From Streptomyces aurantiogriseus (lineage in GTDB: Bacteria; Actinomycetota; Actinomycetes; Streptomycetales; Streptomycetaceae): DNA of 64,000 bases. The stretch spans positions 186,001-250,000 of the forward strand of contig NZ_BMSX01000016.1 of NCBI RefSeq assembly GCF_014649375.1, given 5' to 3'. The position numbers and the translations under genes were made by a program. The notes under the pieces were generated by a model. It saw nothing but the letters and a program-made list of their open reading frames with translations, did not search any database and had not been told where the DNA came from. Shown in pieces: positions 25,630-34,352 of the stretch. The number at the start of each line of letters is the position of its first letter. The stretch's first letter is position 1.

Positions 25630-26817
25630 ATGAACATGAAGACAGGAAGGCGGGCCGCCCACCGGCTGCCCGTCACTCTCGCGGCGGCCCTGGCCGTCTG
25701 CGCCACTCCGGCCGTCGGCCCCGCGAACACCGTCTCGCCCAGCGCGTCCACGTCCACGGCCACCACCGCGGCCACGGCCACAGCCACAGCCACAGCCGGC
25801 GATGCGGCGGTGCAGGCCGGGCGCGTGATGGAGAATCTCAGTCGTGGGGTCGTGGCGGTGCGCTCCAGCGCCACCCAGGTCCTGGTCTCCTGGCGGCTGC
25901 TGGGACTCGACCCGGAGGGCATCGGCTTCAACGTGTACCGGTCCACCGGCGGCGGCGCGTACGCCAAGCTCAACTCCGGTGTCCTGACGGGCGGGACCAA
26001 CTACGTGGACTCCACGGCCGACCTGACGCGGTCCAACAGCTACCGAGTGGCTCCGGTCGTGGGCGGGCAGGAGCAGGCGCCCAGCGGGGCCTTCACGTTG
26101 ACGGCCGACCACGCCACGGAGCCCGTGGTCCGCGTGCCGTTGCGCTCCGGCGGTCCGGTGAAGTTCGTCTGGGCCGGCGACCTCGACGGCGACGGCGAGT
26201 ACGACTACGTACTGGACCGGCAGACCTCCCCCCAGAAGCTCGAGGCCTACAGCAGCCGCGGGCAGTTCCTCTGGGAGGTCGACATGGGGCCGAACAGTCA
26301 GAACCAGGACAACATCGAACCGGGGTCGTCCGCGATCGACCTGGGCCACTGGGACGGCGTCACGGTCTACGACTTCGACAGCGACGGCCGCGCGGAGGTC
26401 GCCCTGCGGATCGCTGACGGCGTCAGGTTCGGTGACGGGACGACCTGGACGCACGCGGACGACTCACGTCAGTTCATGGCCGTCCTCGACGGCCGGACCG
26501 GAGCGCTCCGCAACTGGGCCGCCGTACCGACCACCTACCTGGGTGACGGTCCGATGGCCGCACGTCTGGGAGTGGCGTATCTCAACGGCACCACGCCCAG
26601 CCTGATCGCCTACATGAAGAACCGGCGCGACGACGGGGCCTTCAACCTGATGATGGGCGCCTGGAGGTTCACCGGCAGCGCACTGAGGCAGGAGTGGACG
26701 TGGTCACGCGGCAGCCAGAACGCGCCCGACGGGCACAACACCCGCGCCATCGACGTCAACGGTGACGGGACGGACGAGGTCGCCGAGATCGGGTTCGTGC
26801 TGAACGGCGACCCCTGA
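25630..26817 (+). CDS. Rhamnogalacturonan lyase, PL11 family, C-terminally truncated
   Basis: ATG 25630 follows ACAGGAGAG. The 395-residue product has a signal peptide, a low-complexity Thr/Ala linker and a fibronectin-like start (VRSSATQVLVSWRLLGLDPEG). The first blades of the PL11 beta-propeller follow (VRVPLRSGGPVKFVWAGDLDG; NIEPGSSAIDLGHWDGVTVYD; NTRAIDVNGDGTDEVAEIGFV). Family members are about 600 residues, and the reading stops right after VLNGDP, so roughly the last 200 residues, including much of the active-site side, are absent. The stop arises exactly where the next gene's sequence begins, which points to a deletion junction at about 26814. It is very likely inactive. Confidence 0.8.
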   Translation: MNMKTGRRAAHRLPVTLAAALAVCATPAVGPANTVSPSASTSTATTAATATATATAGDAAVQAGRVMENLSRGVVAVRSSATQVLVSWRLLGLDPEGIGFNVYRSTGGGAYAKLNSGVLTGGTNYVDSTADLTRSNSYRVAPVVGGQEQAPSGAFTLTADHATEPVVRVPLRSGGPVKFVWAGDLDGDGEYDYVLDRQTSPQKLEAYSSRGQFLWEVDMGPNSQNQDNIEPGSSAIDLGHWDGVTVYDFDSDGRAEVALRIADGVRFGDGTTWTHADDSRQFMAVLDGRTGALRNWAAVPTTYLGDGPMAARLGVAYLNGTTPSLIAYMKNRRDDGAFNLMMGAWRFTGSALRQEWTWSRGSQNAPDGHNTRAIDVNGDGTDEVAEIGFVLNGDP

Positions 26818-26909
26818 CGACGCACGACGATCCCGCACGACAGACAGCGGAGGAACTGGACCGCCGGCGGGCGGCGATCGCCGCACTCGGCCACGAGCTC
26901 CGGGCCCTG

Positions 26910-27509
26910 GTGGACGCCACCGTGCGCACCGCGACCCCGACCGACGTCCTGCACCGCGTGACGGACGGCGTCCGCCGGCTCACCGGGCAGTTGACCGGCC
27001 GACGGCGCGCCCGAGCGGAGATCCCGGCCGTGGACGAGTTCCCCGGAGGGGTACGGATGTACAGCCCCGTCACCGGAGCCGGCAGCCCCCTGTCCCCGCC
27101 CATGCGGGTGACGCCGGACGGCGATGGTGTCGTCGGCCGCTGCACCCTCGGCATCGCCCACGAAGGCCCGCCCGGCTACGGGCACGGTGGCATGAGCGCC
27201 ATGCTGCTGGACGAACTGATGGGCTGGGCCTGCGCCGCGGCCGGAAGCCCCGGCATGACGGTCTCCCTGCAGGTGCGCTACCACCGGCCCGTCCCCCTGG
27301 AGACACCCTTGCGGGTCTTCGCCCGCGTCACCGGCACCGAGGGCCGCAAGATCTCCGTGGACGGCTCGATCAGCACGGAGGAGGATCCGTCCGTCGCCGT
27401 GGTCACAGCGGAGGGTGTCTTCGTCTCCCCCGACCCCGACCGCACCCGCGCCCTGTTCCCCGACCTCCAGGGAACGCCAGGGGGACGTCAGGCCCACGGA
27501 AGCCGATGA
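26910..27509 (+). CDS. PaaI-type hotdog thioesterase, 5' end affected by deletion
   Basis: The hotdog domain is clear: RCTLGIAHEGPPGYGHGG, then AMLLDELMGWACAAAG and SLQVRYHRPVPLETPLRV. It probably hydrolyses acyl-CoA esters. The conventional start at GTG 26910 has no ribosome site. Coding-like sequence continues upstream in frame (EELDRRRAAIAALGHELRAL) to a CTG at 26814, directly fused to the truncated lyase gene. The natural ATG seems to have lost its first base in the deletion. An ATG at 27057 has GGAGGGG before it and would still keep the whole hotdog fold. Which start is used now is open. Confidence 0.75.
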   Translation: MDATVRTATPTDVLHRVTDGVRRLTGQLTGRRRARAEIPAVDEFPGGVRMYSPVTGAGSPLSPPMRVTPDGDGVVGRCTLGIAHEGPPGYGHGGMSAMLLDELMGWACAAAGSPGMTVSLQVRYHRPVPLETPLRVFARVTGTEGRKISVDGSISTEEDPSVAVVTAEGVFVSPDPDRTRALFPDLQGTPGGRQAHGSR

Positions 27510-27579
27510 TGAACGTGCAGGCCCTCGGCATCCTGGTGGCCTCCACCGGCTGACGAGGGTGCGCGCCGAGCGGGGGGAC

Positions 27580-27966
27580 CTACCTCCCGGACACGGCAGT
27601 CGTCCCACCGGGGCACGGCAGCGAGACGCCCCGCGCCTCCGGAAGATGCTGCTCCGCCCACCCCTGCAGCTCCCTCAGCGCCGGCTCCAGGGCCGCGCCG
27701 GCGTCGGTCAGCCGGTACGAGACACGCAGCGGCGGGCCCTCGTCCACCTCACGCAGGACGAGCCCCGCCGCACCCAGCTCGGTCAGCCGGTCCGACAGCA
27801 TGCGCTCGCTGATACCCGGGATGGCGCGGCGAAGGTCGGAGAAGTGCACCGGGCGCTCCATCAGCACGGCCACGATCAGACCGGTCCAGCGCTTTCCCAG
27901 CAGCGCGAAGACCCGCGCCATCGCGCCGTCCACCGTCTTGCAGGGCTCAGTGACCGCTTCCTCCAT
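27580..27966 (-). CDS. HxlR-family winged-helix regulator
   Basis: This 128-residue protein has the HxlR pattern: an N-terminal cysteine (EPCKTVDGAMARVFALLGKRW), a winged helix with VHFSDLRRAIPGISERMLSDRL, and RVSYRLTDAGAALEPAL at the wing and beyond. It is divergent from the azoreductase gene by 131 bp, the classic arrangement in which HxlR proteins sense electrophiles or quinones through the cysteine and control a quinone/azo reductase. ATG 27966 is chosen; an in-frame TTG six codons upstream is possible. Confidence 0.9.
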   Translation of the reverse strand: MEEAVTEPCKTVDGAMARVFALLGKRWTGLIVAVLMERPVHFSDLRRAIPGISERMLSDRLTELGAAGLVLREVDEGPPLRVSYRLTDAGAALEPALRELQGWAEQHLPEARGVSLPCPGGTTAVSGR

Positions 27967-28097
27967 ACCTGGAGTGTACTGCAACCTCTATCGCAGGTGA
28001 GAAAAAGTAAGCAGCTGTGCTATCAATAGGTACACACGGAACGGCAGCGCCTTGCCGCACGTCACTCGTGCCGTTCCCGTCCCTTTGGAGATTCCTC

Positions 28098-28751
28098 ATG
28101 GCAACGCTGCTGCACCTCGACTCGTCCCTCTTCCCCGAGTCCGCCTCCGCCTCCCGGTCCGTCACAGCGGCCTTCCGCCAGGCATGGGAGGACCAGCACC
28201 CCGACGGCACCGTGATCTACCGGGACCTCGACGCCGACCCGGTGCCGCACCTGGACGCCCTCACCGCGTCCGCAGGATTCACCGACCCGGCCGACCACAC
28301 CCCCGAGCAGGCGGCGGCCTTCGCGCCGCGGCTGGAGCTGATCGAGCAGCTGGAAAGCGCGGACGTCGTGCTCATCGGCGCCCCGATGCTCAACTTCACG
28401 GTTCCGTCCACGCTGAAGACCTGGCTCGACCAGGTGATCCTCATGGGCCGCACCGCCGGGACCGAGGAGTCACAGACCAAGGGCACCCCGGTCTACGTCG
28501 TCGCCAGCCGCGGCGGTTCCTACGCCCCCGGCACCCCCCGCGAGGGCTACGAGTACGTGCAGAACTACCTGCAGGCGGTCCTCGGCGACATGCTCGGCAT
28601 GGAGGTCGACTTCATCGTCCCCGAGCTCACCCTGGCCCACTCCAACCCCGCCATGGCCGAGCTGATCCCGCTCGCCGAGGCCTCGAAGGCCAGGGCGCAC
28701 GAGGACGCCGTCACCAAGGGCAAGGCGGCCGCACTGAAGGTCGCCGCCTGA
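28098..28751 (+). CDS. FMN-dependent NADH-azoreductase (AzoR/AcpD family)
   Basis: This 217-residue flavodoxin-fold enzyme shows LHLDSSLFPESASASRSVT at the N-terminal phosphate loop, VLIGAPMLNFTVPSTLKTWLDQV at the flavin site and YVVASRGGSY before the last strand. It reduces quinones or azo bonds with NADH. The ATG at 28098 has TTTGGAG upstream. It is divergent from the HxlR gene and probably induced by it under electrophile stress. Confidence 0.92.
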   Translation: MATLLHLDSSLFPESASASRSVTAAFRQAWEDQHPDGTVIYRDLDADPVPHLDALTASAGFTDPADHTPEQAAAFAPRLELIEQLESADVVLIGAPMLNFTVPSTLKTWLDQVILMGRTAGTEESQTKGTPVYVVASRGGSYAPGTPREGYEYVQNYLQAVLGDMLGMEVDFIVPELTLAHSNPAMAELIPLAEASKARAHEDAVTKGKAAALKVAA

Positions 28752-28763
28752 CACGACGACGGG

Positions 28764-28797
28764 GCCGGGTCGCGCGGTCCGACACCGAGGACCCGGC
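28764..28797. terminator. Hairpin between convergent azoreductase and NAD(P)-binding genes
   Basis: GCCGGGTC and GACCCGGC pair perfectly around an 18-base loop, 12 bp after the azoreductase stop. Confidence 0.5.
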
Positions 28798-28858
28798 ACT
28801 CGTCGGCACCCCCTTCAGTCCTCACACAACCCGCTCACCGGCCGGACGCCATGACGCG

Positions 28859-29485
28859 TCAGTCGGTGATCACGGGGCTGCGGTGGATCCACTCGCCACT
28901 GCGGGTCGCCCGGTGCATGAAGGCGGCCACGTCCGCCCGGCTGATGGTCGGGTTGCCCTTCATGGGCAGACGGTCGTCGGCACTGAACGTGCCCTTGGCG
29001 GGGCCGTGGGTCAGACGGGTCGGGTAGACCACGGTCCAGTCCAGAGCGCTGGAGCGGATGCGCTCGTCCGCGATCGCCTTGTCCGCGTAGACCGACCGCA
29101 GCAGTGTCCGGTAGATCAGCTTCTGCGGGCCGCTCGACCAGTCGAAGGTGTGGCCGACACCGAACGACGACAGCCACACCAGTCGGGACACCCCCGCTTC
29201 CCCGGCCGCACCGATCACGGCCGTCGACGCGCGCGTGAAGAGGTCGCCAGCGCGCACGGAAGTGCCCACACCGAGGGCCGAGACGACGGCCTCCTGTCCG
29301 ACCGCCGCGGCGGAGACGTCGCGGGGCGACGTGGCATCCCCGGTGAACAGCGTGACCCGGTCCGCCAGGTCGCCCAGGGCCGCCGGATTGCGCACGAAGG
29401 CCGTGACCGAGTCACCGGCCCGCAGGGCCAGGTCGACGACATGGCGGCCGGTAGGACCGGTGGCGCCCAGGATGAGCAGTTTCAT
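28859..29485 (-). CDS. NAD(P)-binding atypical short-chain reductase (NmrA/SDR-a5-like)
   Basis: This 208-residue protein has a Rossmann start LLILGATGPTGRHVVDLAL, then GDATSPRDVSAAAVGQEAVVS and RLVWLSSFGVG. The usual YxxxK pair is replaced by YADKAIADERI, as in atypical SDR proteins that bind NAD(P) and act as reductases or redox sensors. Its promoter holds a perfect 18-bp palindrome that also appears, nearly unchanged, ahead of the TetR gene, so it is the likely target of that regulator. Its substrate is unknown. Confidence 0.85.
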   Translation of the reverse strand: MKLLILGATGPTGRHVVDLALRAGDSVTAFVRNPAALGDLADRVTLFTGDATSPRDVSAAAVGQEAVVSALGVGTSVRAGDLFTRASTAVIGAAGEAGVSRLVWLSSFGVGHTFDWSSGPQKLIYRTLLRSVYADKAIADERIRSSALDWTVVYPTRLTHGPAKGTFSADDRLPMKGNPTISRADVAAFMHRATRSGEWIHRSPVITD

Positions 29486-29576
29486 GGCAGGGGGACCTTC
29501 CGTCCGGGATGGAGGCGGAGTGCGGGAAACGCCGGTCGCGACCGGGGTCGCGACACGCGGCGACGACAGACCGAAA

Positions 29577-29590
29577 CGGACAGTTGTCCA
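29577..29590. promoter_or_regulatory. Secondary TetR half-palindrome
   Basis: CGGACAGTTGTCCA holds GGACA and TGTCC inverted around GT, 15 bp to the left of the main palindrome, with the same core. Confidence 0.5.
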
Positions 29591-29604
29591 CTACCCGGAA
29601 ACGT

Positions 29605-29622
29605 AGCGGACAGCTGTCCGCT
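29605..29622. promoter_or_regulatory. TetR operator (perfect 18-bp palindrome)
   Basis: AGCGGACAGCTGTCCGCT is a perfect palindrome, 119 bp upstream of the NAD(P)-binding protein gene. A near copy lies ahead of the TetR gene at 30469-30486. Confidence 0.75.
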
Positions 29623-29805
29623 TAGCAAGGCGGACGGGTCTCCAGGTCCCGGAACATGGGCCATCAGACGCCGAAGCGCGCCCCAAGAGCTCGAGATCAA
29701 GGCGGCGTGGAATCCAGGGAAGTTGCTTCGCCCACACGGACATCGCCCGGCCCCCGGCAAGTGGCCGACGTGGCCCGCTCGATGCCGCACCGCGTCAGGG
29801 GCGGC

Positions 29806-30387
29806 TCACGGCCGCCCGGGAGCCCCCGCGCGCAGGCCGTCCATGACGAGGTCGAGGAGCCGGGTGGCCTGGGGCCGCCAGTCACCGTTCGGGTCGATCT
29901 GCCAGATGCCGGCGATGGCGAGGATGAAGTCGTCGGCGGTCACGCCCGGGCGGATGGTGCCGGCTTCGTGATTGGCGCCGAGCAGAAGTTCGATGGCGGC
30001 GACCACCAGCGAGTATCCGGGCCTCTCGGGGCTCCCCGTCGCGCTGGTGGCCTGACGCAGAGCGTCGGCCAGACCGGTCTTGGCCATGGCGAACTGGGCG
30101 AGGCGGTCCATCCACTCACGCAGGGCCCGGGCGGGGTCCCGCGTCTGAAGCAGCTCGGCCGCACTGTCGGTGAGCTGCCGCACCTCGTGGCGGTGGACCT
30201 CCAGGACGAGCGCCTCGCGGCTGGGGAAGTTGCGGTAGAACGTGCCCTGCCCGACCCCCGCCTTCTTGGCGATCACGCTCAGTGGAACGTCCTGCGCACG
30301 CGTCAGCTCGGCCAGCGCCACCTCCAGGATGCGCTCGCGATTGCGCTGCGCGTCCGAGCGCTGAGGCGCGCCCTTCTTCGGCTCCAC
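29806..30387 (-). CDS. TetR-family regulator
   Basis: This 193-residue protein starts at GTG 30387 with GGAGGG 5 bases upstream. It has the TetR helix-turn-helix (RERILEVALAELT; PLSVIAKKAGVGQGTFYRNFPSREAL) and a helical ligand domain ending in a C-terminal MDGLRAGAPGRP. It probably represses itself and the NAD(P)-binding protein gene through the shared GGACA-type palindromes. The ligand is unknown; the pairing suggests a toxic small molecule or redox signal. Confidence 0.9.
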   Translation of the reverse strand: MEPKKGAPQRSDAQRNRERILEVALAELTRAQDVPLSVIAKKAGVGQGTFYRNFPSREALVLEVHRHEVRQLTDSAAELLQTRDPARALREWMDRLAQFAMAKTGLADALRQATSATGSPERPGYSLVVAAIELLLGANHEAGTIRPGVTADDFILAIAGIWQIDPNGDWRPQATRLLDLVMDGLRAGAPGRP

Positions 30388-30468
30388 TCGCCCTCCTCGC
30401 AGGGCCCATGAGCGGCACCCCTTGCCCACCGACTGTCGGCCGGTCAGCCATCCGCCCCATTACCCGGT

Positions 30469-30486
30469 AGCGGACTGCTGTCCGCT
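30469..30486. promoter_or_regulatory. TetR operator copy in its own promoter
   Basis: AGCGGACTGCTGTCCGCT differs from the perfect palindrome at 29605 by one base at the centre. It lies 81 bp upstream of the TetR start and shares flanking bases (ACCCGG before it). Confidence 0.7.
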
Positions 30487-30734
30487 TGGCCCCACCATAG
30501 CGGCGAGCGCACCCCGGCCGACGACCCGGTCGGCATCAAGGCCACATGGCGGCCAGGGGACGGGTTACTCGCCGACGGCACCGTCGATGGCTTCGCGGAG
30601 GAGGTCCGCGTGACCGACGTGGCGGGCCGCGCTTCGCCCGGATGAGGTCGTACAAGGCCTTGCCGCGGCGCGGGACCGAGGCACCGGCGGGAGCGGTCTG
30701 CTGCTGCTCAGTCCCGGGGGGGCACCTTGGAGGA

Positions 30735-31203
30735 TCCGGCCGACGGCGGCTTCGGCTCGCTCCGGCTGTTCCTCGAACCACCTGCTGAGATGTTCCCGCA
30801 CGGCCTCCGCGACGCAGCCACGTACTGCGGCGCCGCCCAGCACGCCGTGCGTGGCTCCGAGGAACTCGGGACGGTCCAGCTTCACCGACACGACCGCCGT
30901 CAGGCCCTCGCCGATCCGGTCGGCGGCGAGATCAGGGTCCGCTGCCGTCAGCAGCTGCCGCTCCCGCACGTACGCGTTGACCGCGGCCGCCACCCCGTCG
31001 CGCAAGCCCGCCACGTGCGCGCCGTCTTCGCGGGTGGGCCGGCTGTTGGCGAAGCTCCGGACCCGTTCCCCGGGGGAGTCGCACCACCGGAGGGCCGCCT
31101 CCACCGTCCCCGCCATCCGCTGGTCCTCCCGCTCGAAGCCGATGACGTCCGGGTGAACGGGCGCCCCCGACTGCGCGTCGAGGAAGGCGACGAAGTCCCG
31201 CGG
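30735..31203 (-). pseudogene. Fragment of a gyrB/parE-like gene (transducer domain only)
   Basis: The minus strand reads a clear type II topoisomerase B-subunit segment: RDFVAFLDAQ, DVIGFEREDQ, VEAALRWCDSPGERVRSFAN, DGVAAAVNAYVRERQLL and IGEGLTAVVSVKLDRPEFLG. This is the transducer domain. The ATP-binding domain before it and the TOPRIM domain after it are absent. Beyond a run of seven Gs at 30714-30720 the frame loses any likeness. The fragment lies inside a longer open frame (30565-31296) that has no good start. I call it a remnant of a second gyrB-like gene. Confidence 0.7.
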
Positions 31204-31478
31204 ACCGCGGCCGGAATGCGGCCGGGAGCCCGCCGAAGCCCCGCACGACCCCGCCCCCAGCGGCCCTGAGGCCCCCGCTTCCGGCACGCCGCACACCCGC
31301 CCGCAACGCCGCGTCCGCCTGCTTCACCGCCGCACTTTTCTGCCGAGCGGGAGTCACCCTGTCGAGCACAGTCATCCGCTGTCCTGACGATCATTCAGTT
31401 CCGTACAACCCGCGGGGAGTACTGAGGGTCATAGCTTCCAAGACGACGACGGGACTCCTCGTCCACCAGGGGGCTGCC

Positions 31479-33653
31479 ATGACCATCCGCACGATCAGTC
31501 GCACCTCGCTCACGATCGGGACCGCCGTCGCGCTGGCGGTCGGCGGTCTCGGTCTCTCCCCGGCGCCCGCGGCGGCCTCGCCGGGTGCGCCGCGAGTGGC
31601 CGAGGACGAGATAGTGTTCCCGCTCGGCACCAGGGGCGACCTGAAGGCTCATATCGAGACCCTCGCGCTGGGCGGCGGGAAGCTCAGCGTGCTGGGAACG
31701 GCGGACCCCGAGCCGGATCGCGGGCTGTGGGAGTTCGACCTCCCGGCCGTCGGCACCCCGCAGCCGGGGCCCCGGAAGCTCGCGGCCTCCCACGTCTGGA
31801 CGAACTACCCGTGCGAGGGCGTCGACCCCGCGGAGTACACGTGCAGCGGGTTCTACTCCACGCTGTGGGCGCTCGGCGACGGCCGGGTCGCTTTCATGAC
31901 GCCGTTCGGGGGCCAGGAGGCCCTCGGCGGCGGGGCGCCCCAGGGCGACCTCGGGCTCGGCCCGTTCGACTGGGAGTCCCCGGACCGTGTGGTGGCGGCC
32001 GGCGGTTCGTACGTTGCGATCAACGACGAGGGCGTGCAGCGCATCGGCTCCTTCGACCCGGGCGTGCCCTGGCCGGGGCAGGTCCACACCCGGTCGGTCA
32101 CCGCGGTGTCCATCTGGGGCACGAAGATCTGGAAGCCGGGCAGCACCGCCGGCACGGTCAACTCGTACGACCTGGTCAGCAAGGCGAACTCGGCGAACGT
32201 GACGCTCGGCTCCGGCTGCGTCCCCGACGACCTGCAGGCGGTCGGGCGGTGGCTGTACTGGCGCTGCTCCGCGTCGGACAAAGCCGGGGTATGGGACCAC
32301 GGCACCGGCAGGAACATCCCCGTCCCCGGTGCGCTGCCCGCCAAGGTCGGCGACGGCTATCTGGTTCAGCAGTCCGAGGACGGGCGGACGGTGACGCTCA
32401 CCGACTTCCACCTCGGCGGGGGCCACCCGGCCACCACCACCCCCTTCTTCTCGGTCCCCGAGGAGTCGTGGATCGGCATGCTGACCGTCGACCGGTACGG
32501 CGGCCATGTGGCCTACGTCGACGGCGAGCGGATGATCCACATCCGGCCGGTGACGGTGCCGCGGTCGCCGATCAGCCTGTTCGACTGGCGCGCGGACTCC
32601 ACAGTGGACCTGCGCACGGCGAGCGACCCCCTGTGGGAGGGCACCTGGCGGTTCACCCGCCCTCCCGCCTCCTGGAAGCTCACCCTCAAGGACGCGTACG
32701 GCACCACCGTCCGCACCCTCACCGGCAGCTCCCACGAAGGCGCCGCCGTCCGCGCCGCCTGGGACGGCAAGGACGACGCGGGCGAGAAGGCGGTGAGCGG
32801 CCGCTACCACTGGACCATGACCGTGGACCCGGGCGACGGTGGCGCTGTCCGCACCCTCCCGCCCGGGAGCTTCTGGCTTTCCGGCGGGGGGTCCGCCTTC
32901 CGTGACGCCGACACCGACGGCTACGGCGAGCTGTACACGATGACCAGCGGCGGCCTGCTCGAGGTCCACCGGTTCTCCGGCGGCAGGCTGACCACCTCCC
33001 GCGGCTGGTCGGGCTGGAACCCGGGCACCCGCTTCCTCCCCATCGGCGACATGACCGGCGACGGCTGCTCCGACATGCTCACCAAGACCACCGACGGCAA
33101 GCTCTACCGGTACTCCGGCGGCTGCACCGGCGTCTTCCTGCCTGATGCCGAGGGCGCGTGGATCGGCTCGGGCTGGAGCGGCTTCGACGCCGTCGTCGCC
33201 GCCGACGACTTCACCGGTGACCACCGCCCGGACCTGCTGGCCCGCCAGGCCGCGACCGGCTACCTCTACCTGTACAAGTCCAACCCCAGTGGCCGTCTGG
33301 ACGCGGGTGTGCGCGTCGGCACCGGATGGAAGGGCTACACCATCGTCGGCGCCGCCGACGTGACCGGCGACGGCATCGGCGACCTCATCGCGCGGGACGC
33401 CGGCGGCGAGCTGTGGCGCTACGACGGCAACGGCACGGGCGGCTTCAAGCCGCGGGCGCTGGTATTCCGGGACTGGGGCGCCGGCCGCAACGCGATCATC
33501 GCCGTCGGCGATGTGACCGGCGACGGTTTCCCCGACCTCGTCTCCCGGACCACCGACGGCAAGCTGCTGCGGAACAAGGGCTGGGGCGACGGCACTTTCA
33601 GCGCCACCTACACCCTCGCCTCCGGCTGGCAGACGTATCGCGGGCTGTTCTGA
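31479..33653 (+). CDS. Secreted VCBS/FG-GAP repeat protein with FlgD-like Ig domain
   Basis: This 724-residue protein has a signal peptide (about residues 1-33, ending APAAA). A beta-propeller-like N-terminal half follows. Next is an Ig domain of the FlgD type (WKLTLKDAYGTTVRTLTGSS; AWDGKDDAGEKAVSGRYHW). The C-terminus holds repeated FG-GAP/VCBS units with calcium-binding patterns such as DADTDGYGELYTM, IGDMTGDGCSDML, AADDFTGDHRPDLLA and VGDVTGDGFPDLVS. Such proteins are common exported proteins of Streptomyces with unknown role, perhaps binding or adhesion. The open frame on the opposite strand is a shadow. No enzyme motif is visible. Confidence 0.88.
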   Translation: MTIRTISRTSLTIGTAVALAVGGLGLSPAPAAASPGAPRVAEDEIVFPLGTRGDLKAHIETLALGGGKLSVLGTADPEPDRGLWEFDLPAVGTPQPGPRKLAASHVWTNYPCEGVDPAEYTCSGFYSTLWALGDGRVAFMTPFGGQEALGGGAPQGDLGLGPFDWESPDRVVAAGGSYVAINDEGVQRIGSFDPGVPWPGQVHTRSVTAVSIWGTKIWKPGSTAGTVNSYDLVSKANSANVTLGSGCVPDDLQAVGRWLYWRCSASDKAGVWDHGTGRNIPVPGALPAKVGDGYLVQQSEDGRTVTLTDFHLGGGHPATTTPFFSVPEESWIGMLTVDRYGGHVAYVDGERMIHIRPVTVPRSPISLFDWRADSTVDLRTASDPLWEGTWRFTRPPASWKLTLKDAYGTTVRTLTGSSHEGAAVRAAWDGKDDAGEKAVSGRYHWTMTVDPGDGGAVRTLPPGSFWLSGGGSAFRDADTDGYGELYTMTSGGLLEVHRFSGGRLTTSRGWSGWNPGTRFLPIGDMTGDGCSDMLTKTTDGKLYRYSGGCTGVFLPDAEGAWIGSGWSGFDAVVAADDFTGDHRPDLLARQAATGYLYLYKSNPSGRLDAGVRVGTGWKGYTIVGAADVTGDGIGDLIARDAGGELWRYDGNGTGGFKPRALVFRDWGAGRNAIIAVGDVTGDGFPDLVSRTTDGKLLRNKGWGDGTFSATYTLASGWQTYRGLF

Positions 33654-33661
33654 GGCGGCAC

Positions 33662-33704
33662 TGATCCGGCGCACAGGGCGCACCTGCCCTGTCCAGTCGG
33701 ATCA
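33662..33704. terminator. Two-part hairpin after the VCBS protein gene
   Basis: An inner stem ACAGGGC/GCCCTGT with a 6-base loop lies within an outer pair TGATCCG/CGGATCA, starting 9 bp after the stop. A second 10-bp stem (33707-33716 with 33730-33739) follows. Confidence 0.75.
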
Positions 33705-33914
33705 CGGCCCGCGCCCGGGCTGTGCCGACGGGCGCGGGCTGTCGGCTCGTCGATGCAGCATCGCTCGGGCCGCACGCTCCGCGCCCTGGAGACCCAGGTC
33801 CGCATCAGCGAGGTCGACAGGAGCAGACCCCGGCGAGTACCGGGCCGGATCGGCCTGCTGGTCGGGATGGACGGCCTGGACGCCGGTGCCCTCGTACAGC
33901 TCGGCGGCAGTCAT
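33702..33914 (-). CDS. Small hypothetical protein coupled to the upstream gene
   Basis: This 70-residue reading starts with ATGA overlapping the stop of the gene at 33911, which suggests coupling. It begins MTAAELYEGTGVQAVHPDQQ and is Ala/Arg/Asp-rich without recognisable motif. Its last codons fall in a hairpin that may be the terminator of this unit, so the end, and perhaps the gene itself, is uncertain. Confidence 0.4.
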   Translation of the reverse strand: MTAAELYEGTGVQAVHPDQQADPARYSPGSAPVDLADADLGLQGAERAARAMLHRRADSPRPSAQPGRGP

Positions 33915-34210
33915 ATGAGCGGCTGCCCAGGTCCCAGCGGCACCTGGGCGGAGTGCACAGGTTCGGTGCCGACACCTGGGGCCGGCCGGTCATAGCACTC
34001 GATCAGCAGGTCACCGCGTAGGTCGTCGAGTTCGCTCCGGGCCTCCTGCAGGAAGGCGGTGGCCCACGCTTCCAGGGACGAGTCCCTCAACGCACCGTGC
34101 GGAACCTGCCTGAACTCCGGTCCGCCCAGTCCCTTCCACCCAGCCCACGGCTCAGCGGCTGTACGAATGCGCAGGCGATACCAGTAAGGCTGCCGACAGG
34201 GCTTCTTCAT
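33911..34210 (-). CDS. Hypothetical protein of about 100 residues
   Basis: ATG 34210 begins MKKPCRQPYWYRLRIRTAAE; the protein continues with GWKGLGGPEFRQVPHGALRD, SSLEAWATAFLQEARSELDD and LLIECYDRPAPG. The mixed aromatic and charged pattern looks like a folded soluble protein. No family is recognised. It overlaps the next small gene by four bases. Codon use is weaker in third-position GC than its neighbours, so it may be acquired or fast evolving. Confidence 0.5.
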   Translation of the reverse strand: MKKPCRQPYWYRLRIRTAAEPWAGWKGLGGPEFRQVPHGALRDSSLEAWATAFLQEARSELDDLRGDLLIECYDRPAPGVGTEPVHSAQVPLGPGQPLI

Positions 34211-34352
34211 CAGGACTCTGCTCCAGACATCATTCAACGGCCCTCGTGGCCACGTCGTGCCCCTCCCCCAGTCAGCGCGGCAACCTCGCCATTCTGCCGG
34301 GCACATGATGGCCCGGACAGGCCCCAGGTGACGTCGTCATGGGGGGCCGCAG

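Noticed and set aside
31395..33683. Minus-strand open frame of 762 codons opposite the VCBS protein
   Set aside because: No domain can be seen and composition is typical of antisense readings; the plus strand has clear FG-GAP repeats and a signal peptide.
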